Part shown: piece after piece, positions 1-6,791 of the stretch
Numbering within the stretch: the first letter of the stretch is position 1
How the letters are laid out: the number at the start of each line of letters is the position of its first letter
Assembly: GCF_011250565.1 (NCBI RefSeq)
Contig: NZ_JAANMS010000035.1
Span: forward strand, 1-50,437
DNA length: 50,437 bases
Reading direction: 5' to 3'
DNA from: Nocardioides sp. IC4_145
Lineage (GTDB): Bacteria; Actinomycetota; Actinomycetes; Propionibacteriales; Nocardioidaceae
The notes under the pieces: model-generated
Database searches by the model: none
The model's input: only the letters and a program-made list of their open reading frames with translations
Told to the model about the DNA's origin: nothing
Made by a program: the position numbers and the translations under genes

Positions 1-20
1 TGGGTCGCGGACTGGGTCAC
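1..20 (-). CDS. Start of next gene after fdrA (expected DUF1116/AllG), cut by window edge
   Basis: On the minus strand a GTG codon at 20-18 overlaps the fdrA stop (TGA at 19-17) in a GTGA arrangement. The frame reads M-T-Q-S-A-T before the window ends. Only six codons are visible, so identity cannot be read from sequence. In E. coli fdrA is followed by ylbE (DUF1116, renamed allG) and ylbF (DUF2877). Since the DUF2877 gene already lies upstream of fdrA here, the DUF1116 partner is the expected missing member. The assignment is inference; the translational coupling is seen. Confidence 0.35.
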
Positions 21-1492
21 AGGGAGCCTCCGGGGACGAGAGCGAGCGCGCGCCGGGTGGCGGCGGCGTTGGACAGGTGGACCTCGGCGCCGGCGTCGGC
101 GAGCGCCTGCGCCTGGCGCTGGAGGCCCTGCGGGTCGGCCGAGGTGCCGACGCAGGCGACCACGACGGGTACGTCGCGTGCCGCTCGCGCCGCGGCGATG
201 GCCGGCGCCAGGTCGGCAGCCGGGTCGTCCTGGGCGCCGTGGCCGAGGACGACGTCGAGCAGCACGACGGCGGTCTCGGGGTCCTGCGCCACCTTGGTGA
301 GCTGGTCGAGGCGGAGCGTCGGGTCGATCATCGGGTGCGCCCGGCCTCGGGTGAGGCCGTCGTCGCCGAAGTCGATCATCAGGTGGCCCGGCGCGGTCAG
401 GTCCGAGCCGAGGGCGAGCTCGGGGGAGAGCGGGATGTTGCTGCGGATCCCGCCGAGGGACTCCGCGGCGATGAGCATCGCCTCGTCGCAGAGCGTGCCG
501 CCGACGAACAGGCCGCGCAGCGCGGAGCCGCCGACCGACGTCGCGGGCGAGCCCCACGTGGGCCACTCCGGCACGGCTACCCCGAGGTCGGCCAGGAGGC
601 GCTCGACCTGGGTGGTGATGTCGGGCTGGCCGGCGCCCAGCAGCGCGAACCGGACCGGCGTGCCCAGCCCGGCGGCGTACTCCTCCACCGCGGCGGCGAC
701 CTCGGCGGCCGGCGGCTTGGAGACCACGATGACCTGCTCGATCGTCGGGTCGGCGTCGAGGCGGTCCAGGGCGGTCATCGTGGAGATGCCGCCGATCGCG
801 GACGACAGGTCGCGCCCGCCGACGCCGAGCGCGGCGGAGACGCCGACGCCGGCGTGGTCGAGCAGCGCGAGCACCTGCTGGCAGCCGGTGCCGGACGCGG
901 CGACGATGCCGACGCGGCCGGGCTCGGTCGTGTTGGCGAAGCCGAGGCCCACACCGCCGACGACGGCGGTGCCGCAGTCCGGGCCCATCACGAGCAGGCC
1001 GCGGTCGCGGGCGATGCGCTTCATCGCCAGCTCCTGCTCGACCGGCACGTTGTCGCTGAAGACCATGACGTCGGAGCCGGCGTCGATGGCGTCCATCGCC
1101 TCGACCAGCGCCGAGGCGCCGGGGACGGAGACGAGCGCGAGCCCGCCGCCGGCGCGACGCAGGGCAGACCCGGTCGTGCGCGGCGCCGCGAGGGTGGTGC
1201 CGCCACCGCCCGCGGCACCCTTGCGGGCCGCGGCCAGGGCCGCGTCGACCGCGGCCAGCGCGGCGGGCACGACGCCCTCGTCGTCGACGCGGAGCGCGAC
1301 CACCATGTCGTTGGGGGAGGCCGGCGGGAGCGTGAAGCCCATGCCGGCCAGCACCTCCAGGTTCAGCTCGGTCGCCATCGCCACCTGGGCGGCGACGACG
1401 CCCGGCGTGGCGGCGACGTCGCGGCTGACCTGCAGCAGGGCGACGCTGTCGGCGTACGCGCCGGCGCGGATCTCGACGTGCTCGACTGTCAT
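17..1492 (-). CDS. fdrA: FdrA/AllF family protein (succinyl-CoA synthetase-like)
   Basis: A 491-aa protein of the FdrA family, which has a succinyl-CoA-synthetase alpha-like fold. The stretch with GPDCGT followed by GFANTTEPGRVGIVAASGTG is the family's nucleotide/CoA-binding core. In E. coli FdrA (AllF) acts with YlbE and YlbF (AllG, AllH); these were assigned to oxamate transcarbamoylase, which turns oxalurate and phosphate into oxamate and carbamoyl phosphate. The ATG at 1492 is preceded by GGAGGA at good spacing; the longer open frame upstream is a shadow. It follows the DUF2877 gene by 64 bp and overlaps the next gene. A carbamate kinase gene occurs 16 kb away in the same island, which fits a carbamoyl-phosphate-forming role. 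The exact substrate here is unknown. Confidence 0.9.
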   Translation of the reverse strand: MTVEHVEIRAGAYADSVALLQVSRDVAATPGVVAAQVAMATELNLEVLAGMGFTLPPASPNDMVVALRVDDEGVVPAALAAVDAALAAARKGAAGGGGTTLAAPRTTGSALRRAGGGLALVSVPGASALVEAMDAIDAGSDVMVFSDNVPVEQELAMKRIARDRGLLVMGPDCGTAVVGGVGLGFANTTEPGRVGIVAASGTGCQQVLALLDHAGVGVSAALGVGGRDLSSAIGGISTMTALDRLDADPTIEQVIVVSKPPAAEVAAAVEEYAAGLGTPVRFALLGAGQPDITTQVERLLADLGVAVPEWPTWGSPATSVGGSALRGLFVGGTLCDEAMLIAAESLGGIRSNIPLSPELALGSDLTAPGHLMIDFGDDGLTRGRAHPMIDPTLRLDQLTKVAQDPETAVVLLDVVLGHGAQDDPAADLAPAIAAARAARDVPVVVACVGTSADPQGLQRQAQALADAGAEVHLSNAAATRRALALVPGGSL

Positions 1493-1556
1493 CGAGTGGT
1501 TCCTCCGTGTGAGGTGGATGTGGCGGGGGACGTGGTCGTGGGAAGAAGGGAGCGGG

Positions 1557-2312
1557 TCAGCTGCGGAGCGCGAGGGTGGTCCCGAGGAGCATCCCGGCGC
1601 CGGAGGTGTGGCCCACGGCGAGCAGCCGGTGGGCCGCGGCGGGGACGTCGCGACCGGTGGCGAGGGCCAGCAGCAGCGACCGGAACTCCGGGATGCACCC
1701 GCCCTCGACGGCCTCGAGCAGCAGGGTCGCGGACAGGGCGGTGGTGCGGCGGGCCGAACGGCGTACGGCGTCGGCGACCGCGTCGCGCGGGCGGCCGGCG
1801 CCGCGGGCGGCCACGAGCCACCCGGCCACGACGTCGTCGCCGACCGGCGTGAGGCCGTCCCCGCGGCCGAGCAGGGACGCGACCGCGTCGGGGTCGCCGG
1901 CAGCGAGCGCCTCGAGCGCCGCGGCGGGCAGCTGGTCGCGGGCGGGGCCGAGGTCCGGCGCGACCGCCTCGAGGCGGGCGGCGGCCTCCGGCGGGAGCGC
2001 AGGCAGGTCGGTGGGGACAAGGCGGTCGACGGACACGCTCAGGCCGGCGACGTGGAGGGCACCGTCGGCGACCTCGGCCGGAGCCCCGACGGCGACGTCG
2101 GGCAGGCGGCTGAGCGCGGTGGCGATGGTCGCCGGCACGTGCACGGCCCCGCGTGCGGCCACCCCGACGACCCGGTCGCGGAGGCGGACGTAGATCGCGG
2201 ACGCCCCGGCGTGGACGACCTCTCCGGTGCCCGGCTCCTCGTGCAACCGGCGCCGGAGGGCGGCGGTCCCGGCCCCGGCGACGCGGGTGCGGGGCGAGGT
2301 CGACAGTGGCAC
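1557..2312 (-). CDS. DUF2877 (YlbF/AllH-like) protein
   Basis: A 251-aa protein. The motif GDGLTPVGDDVVAGWL at about residues 151-166 matches the glycine/aspartate signature of DUF2877 proteins (E. coli YlbF/AllH). E. coli AllH is one subunit of the AllFGH carbamoyltransferase, so this should work with FdrA immediately downstream. The start was set at GTG 2312 because a perfect -10-like TAGCGT (2325-2320 on the minus strand) lies exactly 7 nt upstream, the layout of a leaderless transcript; no Shine-Dalgarno is visible. It is transcribed away from the PucR-type gene. An upstream extension in the same frame exists but would run through the promoter and is rejected. Confidence 0.82.
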   Translation of the reverse strand: MPLSTSPRTRVAGAGTAALRRRLHEEPGTGEVVHAGASAIYVRLRDRVVGVAARGAVHVPATIATALSRLPDVAVGAPAEVADGALHVAGLSVSVDRLVPTDLPALPPEAAARLEAVAPDLGPARDQLPAAALEALAAGDPDAVASLLGRGDGLTPVGDDVVAGWLVAARGAGRPRDAVADAVRRSARRTTALSATLLLEAVEGGCIPEFRSLLLALATGRDVPAAAHRLLAVGHTSGAGMLLGTTLALRS

Positions 2313-2348
2313 CTCTCGGACGCTAACGGATGAACTAGGGTGCGCCGA
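2313..2348. promoter_or_regulatory. Compact divergent promoter pair between DUF2877 gene and pucR
   Basis: Two -10-like hexamers face away from each other across only 10 bp: TAGCGT on the minus strand (2325-2320) and TAGGGT on the plus strand (2336-2341). Each is exactly 7 nt from its start codon (GTG 2312, ATG 2349). Each promoter's -35 region would lie over or beyond the other's -10, so the two polymerases probably exclude each other. No clear -35 hexamers are seen, which suggests activator dependence. Confidence 0.6.
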
Positions 2349-3701
2349 ATGGTGAGCCTTGCCAACCCCGACCGAGGCGGGGAACAGAAGTTGACATCGG
2401 GTCCACCGGTGTCGACGGACGACGCGACCCAGCAGTCGGACCAGCAACCGGACCAGCAGCAGGATCCGGCGCCGGCGCCGCTCGACCCCGACGACCTGGC
2501 CGAGGACCTCGCCCAGCAGGTGCTCGCCAACGCCGACCTCGGCCAGATCGTCGACGCCATCGCGTCCGCCCTGCGCGCGGACGCCGCGGTCACGACCACC
2601 GACGGCCGGGAGCGGGTCACGCGGCTCTCCGAGGACCGTCGCGCCGACCTGGCCGCCGGCGACCTGCTCGACCACACCGGCCGGGTGCGCGTCGAGCGGC
2701 TCGACCCTCAGGGCACCCTGCTCGCCGGCGGCGCGCGCGTCCACCGCCTCCCGGTCGCCACCCCGATGCAGCCGCTGGGGCACCTCGTGCTGATCGTCGA
2801 GCGGGAGCTCAGCGCGGTCGAGGCGGTCGCGCTGCGGCGCGCCGGGCTCGCGGTCGCCCTCTCGATCAGCCGGGAGCAGGCCGTGTCGGCGGTGGAGAAC
2901 AAGTACCGCGGCGACTTCCTGCGCGACGTGCTGCTCGGGCGGGCCGGCTCGGAGGAGTTCGTGCGCGAGCACGTCGCGGGCTTCGGCTGGGACCTCGGCG
3001 GCCCCTCGATCGTCGTCGTCGCGCAGCTGGACCCGCAGCCGGCCGGCGAGCCGTCCGGCACGGTCGAGGAGCAGCGGCAGTGGCAGGAGCGGTTCGCCGA
3101 CGCCTGGCGGCAGGTCGTGGGCGGGGTCTCGCGGTCGGTCCCGGTCGCCGACTTCGGCTCCGAGGTGGTCACGGTCCTCCCGGCGGACGGCAGCCAACCC
3201 GGCTCGGACGTGGTCATGCGCCTGGTCCGGGCGGTCGCGGGGGACAAGGGCGGCGGCCGGCGACCGTTCTCGGTCGGCGTCGGGCGGGCCGCGAGCGACG
3301 TGCGCGGCCTGCCGGAGAGCTACGCGCAGGCCTACCGCGCGGTGGCCGTCGGACGCCGGGTGCGCGGCGGCGGGACCACGACGTGGTTCGACGAGCTCGG
3401 GCTGCACCGGCTCATCGCGATGGTCCCCGACGACGTGGAGCTGCGTGCCTTCGCGGTCGACGTGCTCGGCGAGCTGGCCGGGCAGGGCGAGGAGGCGGCG
3501 GCCCTGCGCGAGACGCTCCAGGTGCTGCTGTCGACGAACTTCAACGTCGCCGAGGCGGCGCGGCTGCAGTTCTTCCACTACAACACCATCCGCTACCGCG
3601 TGACCAAGCTGGAGCGGCTGCTGGGCCCGATCACCTCCGACCACAACCTGCGCCTCGACGTGGCCGTCGCGCTCAAGGTCCTGGAGGTCGTCGGCGGCTG
3701 A
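2349..3701 (+). CDS. PucR/CdaR-family transcriptional regulator
   Basis: A 450-aa regulator. The C-terminus (about residues 387-430) contains the PucR-type helix-turn-helix with NVAEAARLQFFHYNTIRYRV, the conserved 'hxNTvRyRl' pattern. The middle is the GGDEF-like/sensor part typical of CdaR/PucR proteins, and the N-terminus is a Gln/Asp/Pro-rich linker. The family controls purine, allantoin and sugar-diacid catabolism, so it is the natural local regulator of the flanking heterocycle genes (inference). ATG 2349 was chosen because TAGGGT lies 7 nt upstream. GTG 2340 would overlap that box, and GTG 2409 is a possible later start that would leave the AAGTTGACATCG element at 2388-2399 in the leader. 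Confidence 0.88.
   Translation: MVSLANPDRGGEQKLTSGPPVSTDDATQQSDQQPDQQQDPAPAPLDPDDLAEDLAQQVLANADLGQIVDAIASALRADAAVTTTDGRERVTRLSEDRRADLAAGDLLDHTGRVRVERLDPQGTLLAGGARVHRLPVATPMQPLGHLVLIVERELSAVEAVALRRAGLAVALSISREQAVSAVENKYRGDFLRDVLLGRAGSEEFVREHVAGFGWDLGGPSIVVVAQLDPQPAGEPSGTVEEQRQWQERFADAWRQVVGGVSRSVPVADFGSEVVTVLPADGSQPGSDVVMRLVRAVAGDKGGGRRPFSVGVGRAASDVRGLPESYAQAYRAVAVGRRVRGGGTTTWFDELGLHRLIAMVPDDVELRAFAVDVLGELAGQGEEAAALRETLQVLLSTNFNVAEAARLQFFHYNTIRYRVTKLERLLGPITSDHNLRLDVAVALKVLEVVGG
2388..2399 (+). repeat. AAGTTGACATCG element, copy 1
   Basis: The same 12-mer occurs upstream of the carbamate kinase gene at 17486-17497. It is AT-rich against a roughly 72% GC background, so two copies at the two regulatory regions of one island are unlikely by chance. 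It may be an operator of the PucR-type protein or a -35-like TTGACA. This copy lies inside the chosen pucR reading frame. Confidence 0.35.
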
Positions 3702-3807
3702 GACCCAGCCGAGCAGACGACCGCCCCCAGGCCGTAGGCATGATCTGTCGACGTTCCCGGCACCCTTTCGGCGGAACTGGCCAGTGAGGGTGTGGTGTGG
3801 GCCTCAA

Positions 3808-3813
3808 TAGGCT
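3808..3813 (+). promoter_or_regulatory. Candidate -10 box for permease gene
   Basis: TAGGCT lies about 42 bp before ATG 3855. This would give a leader of roughly 35 nt carrying the AAGGGA ribosome-binding site. The rest of the 153-bp gap after pucR shows no strong hairpin. Confidence 0.4.
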
Positions 3814-3854
3814 CGCTCTCTCTCGGTTCCACCGCTGGCGAAGGGAACTTCCGC

Positions 3855-5222
3855 ATGTCGATGTTCAAGTGGACGCAGGTCGATCCTGCGCCCGGTGAGG
3901 CTGTCGGGCCGCAGGAGCGGCTCAGCTGGGGGAAGACCGTCGGCCTCGGCGCCCAGCACGTGGTGGCGATGTTCGGCGCCACGTTCGTCTTCCCGCTCAT
4001 CATGGGTCTGGACGCGAACCTCGCGATCCTGTTCTCCGGTGTCTGCACGATCCTGTTCCTGCTGGTCGTCAACAACAAGGTGCCCAGCTACCTCGGCACG
4101 AGCGGCTCGTTCGTGTCCGGCGTCTTCGCCATCCGCGCCCAGGGCGGCGACTCCGCCGACGTGACCGGCGCGATCCTCATCGCCGGTGTGATCCTGGCGC
4201 TCGTCGGCGTGGCCGTGCACTTCCTCGGCTCGGGTGCCCTCAAGCGCCTCCTGCCGCCGGCCGTCACCGGCGCCGTGGTCATGCTGATCGGCTTCAACCT
4301 GGCCCCGGTCGTGGCCAACACCTACTGGCCCCAGGACCAGTGGATCGCGCTCGCGACCGCCGCGTTCGTCGTGGTCGCCACCGTGCGGTTCCCCGGCTTC
4401 TGGTCGCGGATCTCGATCTTCCTGGCCCTGATCTTCGGCTACGTGCTGTCCTTCCTGGCCGACACGATCTTCGGCCAGATCACCTCGCCCGACGGCACCG
4501 GTGAGGTCGTCACCCGCGACCGGATCAACCTGACCGGCCTCGGCGACGCCGCCTGGTTCGGCCTGCCCACCGGTGACCTGGCCGACGGCGTCAGCAAGGT
4601 CCACGCGCCCGACTTCTCGCTCACCTTCGCGCTCCTGGTCATCCCGGCCGTGATCGCGCTCATCGCCGAGAACACCGGCCACGTCCGCGCCGTCGCCGAG
4701 ATGACCGGCGACGACCTCGACCCGTACATGGGCCGCGCGCTCGGCGCCGACGGTGTCGCCACGGCGTTCGCCAGCGCCTTCGGTGCGTCCCCGACCACGA
4801 CGTACGCCGAGAACATCGGCGTCATGTCGGCCACCCGGGTCTACTCGACCGCGGCCTACTACGTGGCCGCCCTCGTCGCGATCATCCTCGGCCTCTGCCC
4901 GAAGTTCGGCGTGCTCCTCAACGCCATCCCCGGCGGGGTCCTGGGCGGCATCACCGTGGTGCTCTACGGCATGATCGGTCTCATCGGCGCCAAGATCTGG
5001 GTGGACAACCGGACCGACTTCGGCAACCCGCTCAACATGGTGCCGCTGGCCGCCGGCCTCATCGCCGGCATCGGCAACGTGACCCTCAAGATCGGCGACG
5101 ACTTCGAGCTCAGCGGCATCGCGCTCGGCACGATCATGGTCATCGTCTTCTACCACCTGGTGAACGTCGGTCGCCCCCGCGGCGAGCAGGTCCGCGCCAG
5201 CGACGTGACGCACACGCACTGA
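3855..5222 (+). CDS. NCS2-family nucleobase permease, UraA/RutG type
   Basis: A 455-aa polytopic inner-membrane protein with QHVVAMFGATFVFPL near the N-terminus. The signature segment PTTTYAENIGVMSATRVYST matches the uracil branch (UraA PTTTYGENIGVMAITRVYST) better than the xanthine/urate branch, which has QNxG. It therefore probably imports uracil, thymine or a close analogue by proton symport (known for the family; the substrate is inferred). ATG 3855 has AAGGGA about 9 nt upstream; the longer frame from 3792 would start before the probable promoter. It is the first gene of the molybdenum hydroxylase run, separated from the next gene by a GC-rich hairpin. Confidence 0.9.
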   Translation: MSMFKWTQVDPAPGEAVGPQERLSWGKTVGLGAQHVVAMFGATFVFPLIMGLDANLAILFSGVCTILFLLVVNNKVPSYLGTSGSFVSGVFAIRAQGGDSADVTGAILIAGVILALVGVAVHFLGSGALKRLLPPAVTGAVVMLIGFNLAPVVANTYWPQDQWIALATAAFVVVATVRFPGFWSRISIFLALIFGYVLSFLADTIFGQITSPDGTGEVVTRDRINLTGLGDAAWFGLPTGDLADGVSKVHAPDFSLTFALLVIPAVIALIAENTGHVRAVAEMTGDDLDPYMGRALGADGVATAFASAFGASPTTTYAENIGVMSATRVYSTAAYYVAALVAIILGLCPKFGVLLNAIPGGVLGGITVVLYGMIGLIGAKIWVDNRTDFGNPLNMVPLAAGLIAGIGNVTLKIGDDFELSGIALGTIMVIVFYHLVNVGRPRGEQVRASDVTHTH

Positions 5223-5228
5223 CGGCTC

Positions 5229-5268
5229 CGGCGGGCCGGCCGGGCAGCACGCCCGGACCGGCCCGCCG
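5229..5268 (+). terminator. GC-rich hairpin between permease and hydroxylase genes
   Basis: A stem of about 17 bp with one bulge (CGGCGGGCCGGCCGGGC against GCCCGG-A-CCGGCCCGCCG) and an AGCAC loop. No T-run follows. It could be an attenuator that makes the permease more abundant than the downstream enzyme, or an mRNA-stabilising element. Confidence 0.5.
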
Positions 5269-5310
5269 GGCCCCCTCTCGGAACAGCAATCGGAAAGGCC
5301 GGCTCCCCTC

Positions 5311-6171
5311 GTGAAACCCACGGCGTTCGACTACGCCCGTCCGGAGACGTTGGAGGAGGCGGTCCAGGCCCTGGGCAGCCACCCCGACGCCAAGGTGCTC
5401 GCCGGTGGCCAGAGCCTCGTGCCGCTGATGTCGATGCGCCTGGCTGCTCCGGCGCTCATCGTCGACATCAACCACCTGCCCGGGCTCGACCACGTCACCG
5501 CCGACGCCTCGGGCGTCCGGATCGGTGCCCTGGCCCGCCACGCCGACGTCCTGGCCTCCGCCGACGTACGCCGCGTGCAGCCCCTCGTCTCGCTCGCGCT
5601 GGCCAACGTCGCGCACCCCACCATCCGCAACCGCGGCACCACCGTCGGCTCGATCGTCCACGCCGACGCCGCCGCCGAGATGCCGATGGTCCTGCAGCTG
5701 CTCGGCGGCAGCGTCGACGTCGTCGGCTCGGGCGGTCGCCGCACGATCACCGCCGACGAGCTCTACGTCGCGCCGCTCGAGTCGAGCCTGGCGCACGACG
5801 AGGTCGCCGTCGAGGCGTTCTTCCCCGCGCTGCCCGCCGGCTCCGGCGTGGCCTTCGAGGAGATCTCCCGCCGCCACGGCGACTACGCGATGTGCGGAGT
5901 CGCCGCCGTCGTCGCCGTCGAGGACGGCCGGGTCACCTCGGCCCGCGCCGGCTACCTCTCGGTCTCCGACGTGCCGACGGTCGTCGACCTGACCGACGCG
6001 CTCGGCGGCTCCGTCGACGAGGCCGCGCTGGCCCGGGCCGCCGAGGCGGCCCTCGCGCAGCTCGAGCCGGAGACCGACATCCATGCCACCGCGGCGTACC
6101 GCGCGCACCTGGCCAAGGTGCTGACCGCGCGCGTGCTGACCGCGGCCCACGACCACGCTCGGGAGGAGTGA
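5311..6171 (+). CDS. Molybdenum hydroxylase FAD-binding subunit (CoxM/XdhB type)
   Basis: A 286-aa medium subunit of the xanthine dehydrogenase family. AGGQSL at residues 31-36 and TTVGSIVHADAA at about 111-122 are the two FAD-binding loops of the CoxM/CutM group. It carries electrons from the iron-sulfur subunit to the final acceptor. The start is GTG 5311; GGAAAGG lies about 12 nt before it, a loose spacing. Its stop overlaps a GTG of the next gene and the GGGAGGAG at 6161-6168 inside its end serves as the next ribosome-binding site, so the subunits are translationally coupled. Context suggests uracil/thymine dehydrogenase rather than CO dehydrogenase or classical XDH. Confidence 0.92.
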   Translation: MKPTAFDYARPETLEEAVQALGSHPDAKVLAGGQSLVPLMSMRLAAPALIVDINHLPGLDHVTADASGVRIGALARHADVLASADVRRVQPLVSLALANVAHPTIRNRGTTVGSIVHADAAAEMPMVLQLLGGSVDVVGSGGRRTITADELYVAPLESSLAHDEVAVEAFFPALPAGSGVAFEEISRRHGDYAMCGVAAVVAVEDGRVTSARAGYLSVSDVPTVVDLTDALGGSVDEAALARAAEAALAQLEPETDIHATAAYRAHLAKVLTARVLTAAHDHAREE

Positions 6172-6173
6172 CC

Positions 6174-6791
6174 GTGGCTGAGAACACCGCAGCAGGAACC
6201 GCTGAGAGGACCCACGACGTCCGGCTCGAGGTGAACGGCGTGACCCACGAGGTCACCGTCCCCGCCCGCCGGCTGCTGTCCGACGCCCTGCGCCACGAGT
6301 GCGGCCTCACCGGCACGCACGTCGGCTGCGAGCACGGCGTCTGCGGCGCGTGCACCGTGCTGGTCGACGGCCGGCCCGTGCGCAGCTGCCTGATGTTCGC
6401 GGTCACCGCTCAGGGCAGCGAGATCACCACCGTCGAGGGCCTCGCCGAGCCCGACGGCTCGCTCAACCCGGTCCAGCAGGCGTTCCGCGAGTGCCACGGC
6501 CTGCAGTGCGGCTTCTGCACCCCGGGCTTCCTCACCACGGTCACGGCGGGCATCAAGGAGAACCCGTGCCCGACGCACGAGGAGGCCCGCGAGATGGTCG
6601 CCGGCAACCTCTGCCGCTGCACCGGCTACCAGAACATCGTCAAGGCCGTCGAGCGCGCGGCGGAGATCGCCCGCGGCGACACCCCCTCCGCCCCCGCGCC
6701 GGACGGTGACGACGGCGGGCTCGAGGCGGCGACCGGGGAGACCGAGGTCGCCCGCGACGACGACGCATCGACGACGGGACTGGGCGCATGA
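6174..6791 (+). CDS. Molybdenum hydroxylase 2Fe-2S subunit (CoxS/XdhC-like small subunit)
   Basis: A 205-aa ferredoxin-like subunit with all eight cluster ligands: C52, C57, C60 and C72 (plant-type cluster) and C112, C115, C147 and C149 (QCGFCTPG and LCRCTGY; the helical cluster next to the molybdopterin). It is about 35-40 residues longer than the usual 160-170 aa because of an acidic, low-complexity C-terminal tail after about residue 168. Start GTG 6174 was chosen for its spacing to GGGAGGAG; GTG 6168, which overlaps the previous stop, is an alternative. Its stop overlaps the next ATG (ATGA at 6788). Confidence 0.93.
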   Translation: MAENTAAGTAERTHDVRLEVNGVTHEVTVPARRLLSDALRHECGLTGTHVGCEHGVCGACTVLVDGRPVRSCLMFAVTAQGSEITTVEGLAEPDGSLNPVQQAFRECHGLQCGFCTPGFLTTVTAGIKENPCPTHEEAREMVAGNLCRCTGYQNIVKAVERAAEIARGDTPSAPAPDGDDGGLEAATGETEVARDDDASTTGLGA

